Assembly (NCBI GenBank): GCA_963663735.2
Contig: CAXXHN010000002.1
Location: 434,001-498,000, forward strand
DNA: 64,000 nt
From: G963663735 sp963663735
Lineage (GTDB): Bacteria; Acidobacteriota; UBA6911; RPQK01; JAPXNP01
Reading direction: 5' to 3'
In this document: in pieces, positions 45,638 through 53,845 of the stretch
Position numbering within the stretch: position 1 is the stretch's first letter
Layout: each line of letters starts with the position of its first letter
Made by a program: the position numbers and the translations under genes
The notes under the pieces: model-generated
Seen by the model: the letters and a program-made list of their open reading frames with translations, nothing else
What the model was told of the DNA's origin: nothing
Database searches by the model: none

Positions 45638-45730
45638 CGGAGGAGGTGGGATTCGAACCCACGTGCCTGGCTCTTCACCAGACAACCCGATTTCGAGTCG
45701 GGCCCGTTACGACCACTTCGGTACTCCTCC
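45638..45730 (-). tRNA. tRNA-Ser(CGA), CCA not encoded
   Basis: A second long-arm tRNA, 18 bases upstream of the first on the same strand. The acceptor is GGAGGAG/CTCCTCC and the anticodon stem CCCGA/TCGGG. The loop CTCGAAA gives CGA, and the T stem is GTGGG/CCCAC. The discriminator G is followed by AAA, so CCA must be added after transcription, unlike the other tRNAs in this window. Confidence 0.93.
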
Positions 45731-45869
45731 AGATCCTTTGTTAAAAAAGGATCCTGAAAGGCATACATTACAGCTTTTATTTATTCCCAAGTCAAGTTTT
45801 GGGCAGTTGATTCACCTGAATTTTCTAAAAATGCTATAGTAATAGCCGGTTTTTGACCGAAATCCGTAT

Positions 45870-45972
45870 CAGGTCCCGGGACCTGTGCAACGCATTCCCT
45901 GAACCATGTCAGGTCCGGAAGGAAGCAGCATTAAGGGGGTCCATGTGTGTGCCGCAGACATCCCGGGGCCTG
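45870..45972 (+). ncRNA. ffs: signal recognition particle RNA (4.5S type)
   Basis: The SRP hallmark is present: CCATGTCAGGTCCGGAAGGA followed by AGCAGC, forming the Ffh-binding hairpin with its GGAA tetraloop and asymmetric loop. The ends pair (CAGGTCCCGGGA with TCCCGGGGCCTG), giving a hairpin of about 103 nt, the size of small bacterial SRP RNA without an Alu domain. The exact ends are inferred from pairing. It lies upstream of dnaX, as in many bacteria. Confidence 0.93.
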
Positions 45973-46259
45973 TCCAGCCTAAATAGTAGAGAGTACCAGG
46001 TAACATGTGACAGGTGATCGGACCGCTGTCAGTACATGGTTAACATTTCCCTATTCTCCGTTGTCTCCATCGCTGTCATAGCCGTAATGAGGTCGGAAGC
46101 TTCCAGTTACCAATCGTCAATCAGCGCGGTTCAGTTATTCATAAGCCTGTGGTATCATAATTCTCTTGAACATAGATTTGCGGGAAAGAAAACAATTCCC
46201 TGTAAACTACTTAGAAATAAATATTTATAGCTGACTTATATTTTCAGCAGGGTGAATGA

Positions 46260-48005
46260 ATGGCTCCGGAAGAAAACAGGGAAAAAGATTCTGATTACCA
46301 GGTTATAGCCAGGAAATGGCGGCCCCAGGGGTTTAAGGATATCGTGGGGCAGGAACACATTACGCGGACTTTGCAGAACTCCCTCCGTTCCGGGAGGATT
46401 GCCCACGCCTTTCTTTTTTCAGGCTTAAGGGGAGTCGGGAAAACAACCACCGCCCGGATCCTGGCCAAAGCCCTCAACTGCCATGAAGGCATCAACAGTG
46501 AACCTTGTGATAAATGCCCTTCCTGCCTGGAGATAAGGGCGGGAAACTGCGTGGATGTCCAGGAAATTGACGGGGCTTCCAACCGGGGAATCGATTCCAT
46601 CAGGGAATTGAGGGAGAGTGTCCGTTACGGCACCTCCCGGGACAGGTTCAAGATATTCATTATTGATGAAGTGCACATGCTCACCAAGGAGGCATTTAAC
46701 GGGTTGCTCAAAACCCTGGAAGAGCCGCCCGGCCATGTGAAATTCATCATGGCAACGACCGAATTTTACAAAATCCCCCCCACGATCCAGTCGCGCTGCC
46801 AGAAATATGAATTTAAGCCGATTTCACCCGAAGCAATCCTGAACCATTTAAGGTTTGTCACCAGGGAAGAGGGTATCGAGATATCCGACCTTTCCCTGAA
46901 GGCGATTACCTCCCTGGCCCAGGGCAGCATGCGTGACGCCCAGTCGTCCCTGGACCAGGTTATTTCCTTCTGTGGAAAAACGGCCCGGGATGAGGATGTC
47001 AAGGCCTTGCTGGGAGTGGTTGATTTCAAGGCGGTTTTTGATGTTTTTGAAGCAGTCATTGACCAGGACGGGAAAAGGATGCTGGAAACTTACCGGGACC
47101 TGGTCCTGAAAGGGGTCGAGACTGACATCCTGTGCCGGGAAATGATGGAACATGTCCGGAACCTGATGGTGATCAAGGTCGCCGGATGGAATGACAGGCT
47201 TCTCCAACTGGCCGAGTCAGGGAGGGATGAACTGGAGAAATGCGCGGGGCGGACATCAGAACAGGACCTGGTAAGGTTTTACAACCTCCTGGAACAGACT
47301 TCCACCGAACTGCGCCGGGTCAGCCATCCGGAGATACACCTTGAAATGTGCCTGCTTAAAATGGTGCAGCTGGCCAGGCTTCCCAGGCTCGAATCAGTCC
47401 TGGAAAAAGTCCTTGCCGGTGATGTCGGCACATTGGCAGGGGATTCAGCTTCGGCTCCCGGATCGCGGAACAGCAGGGCGGAAAGTGCCCCGCAGCCACC
47501 CCGGAGTTTTACCCCGGAAAAGGCTCCTGAAAAGCCACGTCCCGCTCCGGCTGAAACAGGTTTTTTAAAAGAAACAGCAGCAAGAGAAACAGCACCGCTG
47601 ACCGCGGCGGAACCGGCTGAGGCTGCTTTGAAAACCGGGGATCTTTCCGAATCGGAGATGATACAGGCCTGGCTCGATAAACTTAAGGAAAAATCGATTG
47701 CCTTATTCCAGAGCCTGAGCCGGGCCGGGGAAATTGAGCTTTCAGGAGAAGAATCCAGGACAGTAACAGCGTTTTTCGACCATTCCGACTCGTTCCACGC
47801 CACCCAGGTGTCGCGGCGCAAGGATTCTTTAAAAGACCTGTTTACTGAAGTCTGCGGGATAACTCCCAGGATCGTAGTGAAGGTCAATGAAAAACAGGAA
47901 AAGGATGATGAACCGGATCCTGCCGATGATCCAAGAGTCCAGTCATTTCTCAAACGGTACCCGGGCAGGATAACGGTCAGAAAAAAAGAGGATGGCGGCA
48001 AGTAA
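46260..48005 (+). CDS. dnaX: DNA polymerase III subunits gamma/tau
   Basis: A 581-residue clamp-loader ATPase. It has Walker A GLRGVGKTTTAR, a four-Cys zinc module beginning CDKCPSC, the DEVHML box and the sensor arginine region (PPTIQSRCQKYEF). The central collar (to about residue 370) is followed by a Pro/Ala/Glu-rich linker and a C-terminal domain, so a tau-like form is encoded. I did not find an obvious slippery A-run that would give a separate gamma. First gene of dnaX-ybaB-recR. Confidence 0.95.
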   Translation: MAPEENREKDSDYQVIARKWRPQGFKDIVGQEHITRTLQNSLRSGRIAHAFLFSGLRGVGKTTTARILAKALNCHEGINSEPCDKCPSCLEIRAGNCVDVQEIDGASNRGIDSIRELRESVRYGTSRDRFKIFIIDEVHMLTKEAFNGLLKTLEEPPGHVKFIMATTEFYKIPPTIQSRCQKYEFKPISPEAILNHLRFVTREEGIEISDLSLKAITSLAQGSMRDAQSSLDQVISFCGKTARDEDVKALLGVVDFKAVFDVFEAVIDQDGKRMLETYRDLVLKGVETDILCREMMEHVRNLMVIKVAGWNDRLLQLAESGRDELEKCAGRTSEQDLVRFYNLLEQTSTELRRVSHPEIHLEMCLLKMVQLARLPRLESVLEKVLAGDVGTLAGDSASAPGSRNSRAESAPQPPRSFTPEKAPEKPRPAPAETGFLKETAARETAPLTAAEPAEAALKTGDLSESEMIQAWLDKLKEKSIALFQSLSRAGEIELSGEESRTVTAFFDHSDSFHATQVSRRKDSLKDLFTEVCGITPRIVVKVNEKQEKDDEPDPADDPRVQSFLKRYPGRITVRKKEDGGK

Positions 48006-48172
48006 ACAGGCTTCGAATTGATTTGAAGTGCCCCGGGATAGATTCCGGGATTGACAGATTCCGCGGTTTCAGAATAATTGGTCCAGGAAACCGGAATAGG
48101 TATTTTAGGTTCGATAGAAATCCGGGGGAAAATTTCTCTGGATTTTCTGTCATGGAGAGGAAGAAGCTGACT

Positions 48173-48475
48173 ATGAAGATGAAAGATATCCAGAAGATGA
48201 TGAAACAGGCCCAGGCGATGCAGTCCCAGATTGAGGCTGATATGGACGGGATGGAAATCGAGGGCAGTGCCGGGGGTGGAATGGTCAGGGTTGTGATGGA
48301 CGGCAAAAAGAACCTGAAATCAATATCCATCAAACCCGATGCCGTTGATCCTGAAGACGTGGAAATGCTGGAGGACCTGATCCAGGCGGCTTTCCAGGAC
48401 GCGTCAAGGAAGGTTGATGAGTCTGTGGGCGCAAAATTCGGCGACATGTCAGGCGGGCTTCTGGGAGGATTGTAG
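48173..48475 (+). CDS. ybaB: YbaB/EbfC family nucleoid-associated protein
   Basis: A 100-residue protein from the ATG nine bases after GAGGAAG; ATG codons at 48152 and upstream have no ribosome-binding site. It shows the family start KDIQKMMKQAQAMQ, then the core IEGSAGGGMVRVVMDGKKN with ISIKPDAVDPEDVEMLEDLI in pattern, and a Gly-rich tail (GDMSGGLLGGL). It forms a tweezer-like dimer that binds DNA. Its place between dnaX and recR is the standard one. Confidence 0.94.
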   Translation: MKMKDIQKMMKQAQAMQSQIEADMDGMEIEGSAGGGMVRVVMDGKKNLKSISIKPDAVDPEDVEMLEDLIQAAFQDASRKVDESVGAKFGDMSGGLLGGL

Positions 48476-48506
48476 ATCCGCGTTATAAAGGAATGGATTT
48501 TTATTT

Positions 48507-49112
48507 ATGCCTGAAGGAAACAGAAAAGACCCGATACAGCAGCTCATGGATGAATTCATGGGATTACCGGGAATTGGTCCCAAGTCAGCCCAGAGGCTGG
48601 TTTTTTATCTGCTCAAGCAGCCCCAGTCCGTGTCGGATGAGCTGTCCGGAGCCATCAACCGGTTGAAAAGCGGCATATGCCTCTGCTCAACCTGCAACAA
48701 CATCACTGACATTGATCCCTGCAGGATTTGTTCAGACCCGCACCGGGACCCAAAGATTATCTGTGTCGTGGAAGAGCCGTTCAATATCATGTCAATAGAG
48801 AAATCGGGCGGTTACCGGGGACATTACCATGTTCTGCATGGCACTATTTCTCCGCTCAACGGGATCGGCCCTGAAGAACTCAGGCTTAAAAACCTGATCC
48901 CCCGGCTGGAAAAGCATGATGTTGAAGAGATAATTATGGCTACCAACCCTACTTCGGAAGGAGAGGCCACAGCACTTTACATCTCCCGGCTCCTGAAACC
49001 GCTTGGGGTGGTTGTAACCCGCATCGCCTCGGGGCTTCCGGTCGGCAGTGATCTTGAATACGCCGACGGTGTGACCTTATCCAGGGCCCTTTCCGGCAGG
49101 AGGGAATATTAA
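48507..49112 (+). CDS. recR: recombination mediator RecR
   Basis: A 201-residue protein of normal length. It has the helix-hairpin-helix FMGLPGIGPKSAQRL, a C4 zinc finger (CLCSTCNNITDIDPCRIC) and a Toprim domain (ICVVEEPFNIMSIE, then MATNPTSEGEATALYI). It ends with the conserved GLPVGSDLEYADGVTLSRAL. RecR acts with RecO (and RecF) to load RecA at gaps. Confidence 0.96.
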   Translation: MPEGNRKDPIQQLMDEFMGLPGIGPKSAQRLVFYLLKQPQSVSDELSGAINRLKSGICLCSTCNNITDIDPCRICSDPHRDPKIICVVEEPFNIMSIEKSGGYRGHYHVLHGTISPLNGIGPEELRLKNLIPRLEKHDVEEIIMATNPTSEGEATALYISRLLKPLGVVVTRIASGLPVGSDLEYADGVTLSRALSGRREY

Positions 49113-49509
49113 CAACCGCGAACTGAGATTTGAAAGGTTCGAAGTGTTGGTCCCGGTGTCGCGCTTACAGCGCTCCACAATTTGGGGATTCCTTTTTTCC
49201 GAGAGATCTTTTGACCCAGGGTTCCGCCGACTTCGTAATGGCTCCGCCCATGCTCGTCTTAGCTCCACCCTGGGCTATCATTCCGAGCCCAAGGGCCAGG
49301 GATTATCCCGACCTGTGGCCGGGAGCGGAGGTTAACGCCTTCGGTGTCGTTTATTTAAATATAGATTGCTTCCTGCCAAACAATAATCCGCAATCGTCAT
49401 TTGGCAGGGCCTCCACCTCGAACTTTTCAACTCTCAGTTCGCAGTTGCCATATCTCAGTTCCACATAATCTTCTGGTAAATATTCCCATGTTAAGCTAAC
49501 ATAAAGGTT
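49113..49509. repeat. intergenic region with inverted-repeat flanks
   Basis: The ends are related in inverted orientation: GCGAACTGAGATTTGAAAGG with TTCGAAGTG near 49115-49146, against the reverse of 49416-49446 (GCGAACTGAGAGTTGAAAAG with TTCGAGGTGG). The middle carries the third copy of the CCCAGGGTTCCGC...ACCCTGGGCTA element (about 49209-49285). Small frames here overlap each other and look non-coding. Confidence 0.5.
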
Positions 49510-50784
49510 ATGAAGCGCCTGCTTTTTTTCACTGTTCTGGTATTTTTCAGCTTCAGCCTGAGGGGTGAGATACTGAAGGTTGAGGTGGACGGCATTATTG
49601 ATCCTGTAACTTCTGAATTCATTGCCGATGCCTTCAAGGAAGCTGAAAACTCGGGCGCGGAATTTCTCCTCATGAGATTATCAACACCAGGAGGGCTGGG
49701 CGTTTCCATGCAGGAAATCGTGCAGCAGATCCTGAATTCACCGGTACCTGTGGTTTGTTATGTTTCCCCCAAGGGGACCCATGCCGCTTCAGCCGGTTTT
49801 TTTATCCTCCTGGCTTCAGACGTAGCCGTCATGGCTCCAGGGACCAACACCGGAGCGGCGCATCCGGTGTTTCCTTTTGGCATTGATAACGAGGTCATGC
49901 TGGAAAAGGTCAAGAATGATTCCCTGGCCAGCTTGCGGTCCATCGTCGAACTGCGTAACCGTAACCTGGAACTGGCTGAGAAAGGTGTTGTGGAAAGCAA
50001 GTCATACACCGAAAAGGAGGCGTTGGAAGCCGGACTGATTGACCTGATTGCCAATGACGAGAAGGAATTGCTTGAGAAACTGGAGGGTTTAACGGTATCC
50101 AGGCCTGACAAAATGGAAACTGTCCTGAAACCCGCGGGACAGTCGGTAAGATTGTATGAGATGACCGAACGGCAGAAGCTGCTGAGCGCCCTGGCCAATC
50201 CCAACCTGGCTGTGATCCTGGGTCTGGTCGGTCTCCTCGGTTTGTATTTTGAGTTCACCAGCCCTGGAATGGTGGTCCCCGGAGTTGTGGGAGGCATCTG
50301 CCTGATATTGGCTCTTCTCGGTTTTTCCTTTATCCCGATAAACCTGGCCGGAATTTTACTTTTGCTTCTGGCAATCGGGCTTTTTATCGTTGAAGTTAAA
50401 GTCCAGGGATTCGGCATCCTTGGTTTTGGAGGTGTTATTGCCATGTTGCTTGGATTACTTTTCCTGGTGGATACGCCATTTCCGGCTTTAAGGATCGGTT
50501 ATTCGATTGCGCTTGCCATTACCATCCCCTTTGCCATAATCGTAATTTTTTTGATGAGGCTGGTTTTAAAATCACATTTTTCCCATGTCACCACCGGTGC
50601 TCCCGGAATGGAAGGGCTGGTGGGTTACGCGGTATCCGATATCGGGCCTAAAGGAGGCAGAGTTAAGGTGGAGGGTGAAATATGGAGGGCCAGGTCTTCC
50701 CAGGTCATTAAGGCGGGGGAAGAGATCCGTGTTATCAAAGCAGTAAATCTTGACCTGACAGTGGTCCCGATCGAAGAGGATTAG
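49510..50784 (+). CDS. NfeD family membrane serine protease (long form)
   Basis: A 424-residue protein with a signal peptide. An N-terminal ClpP-like protease domain (to about residue 205) has the oxyanion segment STPGGLGVSMQEIV and the nucleophile Ser94 in HAASAGFFILLASD. Four or five transmembrane helices follow (about 230-360), and the C-terminal OB-fold NfeD domain (GLVGYAVSDIGPKGGRVKVEG in pattern). In characterised homologues the protease cuts the C-terminus of the partner SPFH/stomatin protein, which is encoded next. No ribosome-binding site stands out before the ATG. Confidence 0.92.
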   Translation: MKRLLFFTVLVFFSFSLRGEILKVEVDGIIDPVTSEFIADAFKEAENSGAEFLLMRLSTPGGLGVSMQEIVQQILNSPVPVVCYVSPKGTHAASAGFFILLASDVAVMAPGTNTGAAHPVFPFGIDNEVMLEKVKNDSLASLRSIVELRNRNLELAEKGVVESKSYTEKEALEAGLIDLIANDEKELLEKLEGLTVSRPDKMETVLKPAGQSVRLYEMTERQKLLSALANPNLAVILGLVGLLGLYFEFTSPGMVVPGVVGGICLILALLGFSFIPINLAGILLLLLAIGLFIVEVKVQGFGILGFGGVIAMLLGLLFLVDTPFPALRIGYSIALAITIPFAIIVIFLMRLVLKSHFSHVTTGAPGMEGLVGYAVSDIGPKGGRVKVEGEIWRARSSQVIKAGEEIRVIKAVNLDLTVVPIEED

Positions 50785-50858
50785 AACCGTACCGGACTGA
50801 AACAGGTTTTAACAGTGGTCCTGGTGTAACCAGGTTTGACCGGCAGGAGGAAGAAGCA

Positions 50859-51656
50859 ATGTTATCATTCCCAGTAATTATCGTTGGTCTTTTGTTGTTG
50901 TACCTTTTTTCTTTGATCAACATTCTCAAGGAATATGAGAAAGGCGTTGTGTTCAGGCTGGGCCGTCTCCTTCCTGACGCTAAAGGCCCCGGAATTGTCC
51001 TGGTTTTCTGGCCGATTGACCGTTTGGTCAAGGTCAGCCTGAGGACCGTCACCATGGATGTGCCGGCCCAGGACGTTATCACCAAGGATAATGTGACAGT
51101 CAAGGTCAACGCCATTATTTATTTCAGGGTACTGGATGCCAATAAAGCCGTTGTAAGTGTCGAAGACTACCTCTATGCCACTTCCCAGCTGGCCCAGACC
51201 ACGCTGCGCTCGGTACTGGGGCAGGTAGAGCTGGATGATCTTCTGAGCCAGCGGGAAAAGCTTAACAGCAGCCTGCAGTCGATCCTTGACGAGCACACCG
51301 ATGTCTGGGGGATCAAGGTGTCCATGGTAGAAATCAAGACCGTGGACCTGCCCACCGAGATGCAGAGAGCCATGGCCAAACAGGCTGAAGCAGAGAGGGA
51401 ACGCCGGGCCAAGATCATCCATGCCGAGGGTGAGAGCCAGGCGGCGCAGCGTTTGCGGGAGGCCGGTTCAGTCCTGGCACAGGAACCTCTTGCTTTTCAG
51501 CTTCGTTATCTTTCCACGCTGACAGAAATAGCTGTTGAGAAGAATTCAACAATTGTTTTCCCTCTTCCCATGGACTTAATTACACCTTTGCTTAAAATAG
51601 TTGAGAAAGGGGCAGCGGCTGGTAAGAACCTGCCTGAAAAGGACGGAAGCAAGTAA
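50859..51656 (+). CDS. slipin (SPFH/stomatin-like protein), partner of NfeD
   Basis: A 265-residue membrane scaffold. An N-terminal hydrophobic segment (residues 2-18) is followed by an SPFH domain with EYEKGVVFRLGRLLPDAKGPG, TMDVPAQDVITKDNVTV and YLYATSQLAQTTLRS. A coiled-coil region has AMAKQAEAERERRAKIIHAEGE, typical of slipins. The end (STIVFPLPMDLITPLL) resembles the hydrophobic tail cut by NfeD proteases. AGGAGG precedes the ATG. Its stop overlaps the start of the SPOR-domain gene (TAATG), so these are coupled. Confidence 0.93.
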   Translation: MLSFPVIIVGLLLLYLFSLINILKEYEKGVVFRLGRLLPDAKGPGIVLVFWPIDRLVKVSLRTVTMDVPAQDVITKDNVTVKVNAIIYFRVLDANKAVVSVEDYLYATSQLAQTTLRSVLGQVELDDLLSQREKLNSSLQSILDEHTDVWGIKVSMVEIKTVDLPTEMQRAMAKQAEAERERRAKIIHAEGESQAAQRLREAGSVLAQEPLAFQLRYLSTLTEIAVEKNSTIVFPLPMDLITPLLKIVEKGAAAGKNLPEKDGSK

Positions 51657-52213
51657 TGGAAATGAAAAGAGCGCTGCTGTGGTACCTGGCAATTCTGGTT
51701 GTTATGGCCGTAGGTCTATACCTGGTGCTGGAGCTGTTTGTTAACAATTCTGATACTCTTTCCGCCGTGCCTGAAGAAGCCGCGGTGACGGAAGACCTGC
51801 CGATTGATTCCAGGATGGAGGCTTCCCATGCCGTTACCAGTGATGGAGTCAGGCAGGAAGATATAGGCTCCGGGATCATAAGCGAAAGTCCCGCTGCCAA
51901 GGCGGTTCCGCAGGAAGCAGCTTCAACATCGATTCCGGAACAGTCCAGGCCGGCCAGTTCCGCTGCTGCTTCAGGGGAGAGCGGCGGGAATTACACTGTA
52001 CAGGTAGCCGCGCTTGCTTCACGGGATAAAGCTGCCGGGGTGGTTGATAAGTTGAAAAAAGACGGATTTTCAACAGGACAGATCCGCAGTGACCTGGGAG
52101 ATTCTCTGCACAGGGTATGGGTAGGCTCTTTTGCCACTAAAGCTGAAGCTATGGACATGGCCGAGAAGCTGAAAGGGAAGGGGTACAATACATACGTAAG
52201 AGCAGCGTTATAA
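51656..52213 (+). CDS. SPOR-domain membrane protein
   Basis: A 185-residue protein with a short cytoplasmic start, one transmembrane helix (about residues 7-26) and an acidic Ala/Ser-rich periplasmic linker. A C-terminal SPOR domain covers about residues 112-185 (NYTVQVAALASRDKA, HRVWVGSFATKAEAM, GYNTYV). SPOR domains bind septal peptidoglycan with denuded glycan strands, so a division-site role is likely. It overlaps the slipin stop by one base at its start and, at its end, the probable lnt start (ATAA). Confidence 0.88.
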   Translation: MEMKRALLWYLAILVVMAVGLYLVLELFVNNSDTLSAVPEEAAVTEDLPIDSRMEASHAVTSDGVRQEDIGSGIISESPAAKAVPQEAASTSIPEQSRPASSAAASGESGGNYTVQVAALASRDKAAGVVDKLKKDGFSTGQIRSDLGDSLHRVWVGSFATKAEAMDMAEKLKGKGYNTYVRAAL

Positions 52214-53742
52214 CCGGAAAAGTTTTATGGGCCCTCCCGCTATGGGCGGGCCTGGCCCTGTGGCTGTCGTTCCCGGCCCCATCCCTTTTTTTTCTGGCCT
52301 GGGGAGCCTTGGCTCCTTTCCTGGCCTTTATCCGCTGGGCCGGGAATAAAAGGACCCTGCTGCCTGGGCACTTCCTGATGTCCTCAATTTATTTTGGCGG
52401 GATTCTTTACTGGATTCCCCCTGTCCTGACTGAATTCGGGGGCCTGGGGAGCTGGACCGCCTGGCTGCTTTGGTTCCTGATGATACTGGTGCTGGGAGCT
52501 TTCCTGCTCCCCTTCACCCTGGTCTCCTTCTTTTCGGCCAGGTATGGAAATGAAGTGTTCCTGCTGGCAGCCCCAGGGTCCTGGATGCTGACTGAGCTCC
52601 TGCGGAATTACCTGGCAGTCAACGGATTTCCCTGGGCCGCGCTCGGGTACAGCCAGTTTCATTTTCCCCTGCTGACACAATGCGCTGACCTGGGAGGAGT
52701 TTACCTGGTTTCCGGCCTGGTTGTCCTCATCAATGTGGTGATACTGGCACTGTTCTGGTCAGAGAAAAGGGTTTTGAAGTGGGGCGGGGCCATTCTGCTT
52801 TTTCTGGTTTTTTACGGGGGTTACCGGTTATGGGTCTGGGTACCGGAAGAAAGCGGATCCATAAAGGCGGGGCTGCTGCAGGGAAACATCGCCCTGCAGG
52901 AGAGCCGGTCATATTACGCTGATAAATATTTTTCAACATTGCCCGAACTGGCTGAAAAAGCCTGGAATGAGCAGGCTCAATGGATAATCCTGCCTGAAGC
53001 GCAGTGTCCATATTTTTTTGACAGGGATTTTTACTTCAGGACTTTCTGGGAAAGGAAATCCAATCAGAAAAGGTCCTACATACTGATGAACAGCAGCAGG
53101 ATTGACAATACCGGGACCGGAAAATACTATAACAGTTCCTACCTGCTTGCTCCCGGCAAGGGATTATCCCATGTCTATGACAAGGTACACCTGGTGCCGT
53201 TCGGCGAGTTTCTTCCTTTCGCGTCCCTGCTTTCCTTTGCCCAGCCCCTGGTTTCAGAGGTGAGCAGCTACACCCCCGGAGAAACGATAGAACCGGGAAT
53301 GATTATGGGTCATCCATTCGGAACCCTTATCTGTTATGAAGATGTTTTTCCTGAACTGGGGCGTGCCAATGTCCGAAATGGGGCGGAAATCCTGGTGAAC
53401 ATCACCAATGACCTCTGGTACGGTGATACCGCCGCTCCTGAACAGCACCTGCAGATTGCCTCTTTCCGAAGTATTGAGACCAGGCGGACACTGTTGAGAG
53501 CCGCCAACAGCGGATTCTCTGCCGTGGTAGATCCCTGGGGCAGGATCAGGCAGAAATCCCGCCTTTTTAGCGAAGACTGCCTGGTCAGCGACGCCTCCCT
53601 CTATTCCGGCTCCACCCTTTTCACCCAACTTGGAAATCTGCCTGTCCTGCTCATCATTATTGTTTCAGGCGGTTTTCTTGTCTTTAGAATTCGCGGGAAA
53701 TCAGCTGAAAACAGCGAGGCCTGTTTCTCACCGGATTCGTGA
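52210..53742 (+). CDS. lnt: apolipoprotein N-acyltransferase, probable AUA start
   Basis: Lnt adds the third acyl chain to lipoproteins in the inner membrane. From the first TTG (52309) the protein would lack its first membrane helix. The frame stays open upstream and encodes a typical Lnt N-terminus (WALPLWAGLALWLSFPAPSL), but it contains no ATG, GTG or TTG back to a stop at 52144. The best start is ATA at 52210, which overlaps the SPOR stop as ATAA, exactly where an ATGA overlap would be expected. This gives about 510 residues, the family length. The nitrilase-fold catalytic triad is present: Glu in ILPEAQ, Lys in YDKVHLVPFGEFLPF, Cys in LICYEDVFPE. An assembly error (G read as A) is the main alternative. 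Confidence 0.88.
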   Translation: MTGKVLWALPLWAGLALWLSFPAPSLFFLAWGALAPFLAFIRWAGNKRTLLPGHFLMSSIYFGGILYWIPPVLTEFGGLGSWTAWLLWFLMILVLGAFLLPFTLVSFFSARYGNEVFLLAAPGSWMLTELLRNYLAVNGFPWAALGYSQFHFPLLTQCADLGGVYLVSGLVVLINVVILALFWSEKRVLKWGGAILLFLVFYGGYRLWVWVPEESGSIKAGLLQGNIALQESRSYYADKYFSTLPELAEKAWNEQAQWIILPEAQCPYFFDRDFYFRTFWERKSNQKRSYILMNSSRIDNTGTGKYYNSSYLLAPGKGLSHVYDKVHLVPFGEFLPFASLLSFAQPLVSEVSSYTPGETIEPGMIMGHPFGTLICYEDVFPELGRANVRNGAEILVNITNDLWYGDTAAPEQHLQIASFRSIETRRTLLRAANSGFSAVVDPWGRIRQKSRLFSEDCLVSDASLYSGSTLFTQLGNLPVLLIIIVSGGFLVFRIRGKSAENSEACFSPDS

Positions 53743-53845
53743 CCGGGAACCCCCGTTTAGGGGGAAAGCCTTAATCTGAATTGAACATTACTCCTGCTGT
53801 AAGGGATAATCTGGTAAATTAGCAAGCATACAAAGGAGATTTTAA

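Noticed and set aside
49130..49468. Small frames in the recR-nfeD gap
   Set aside because: They run through the palindromic repeat and its inverted flanks and overlap in several frames.
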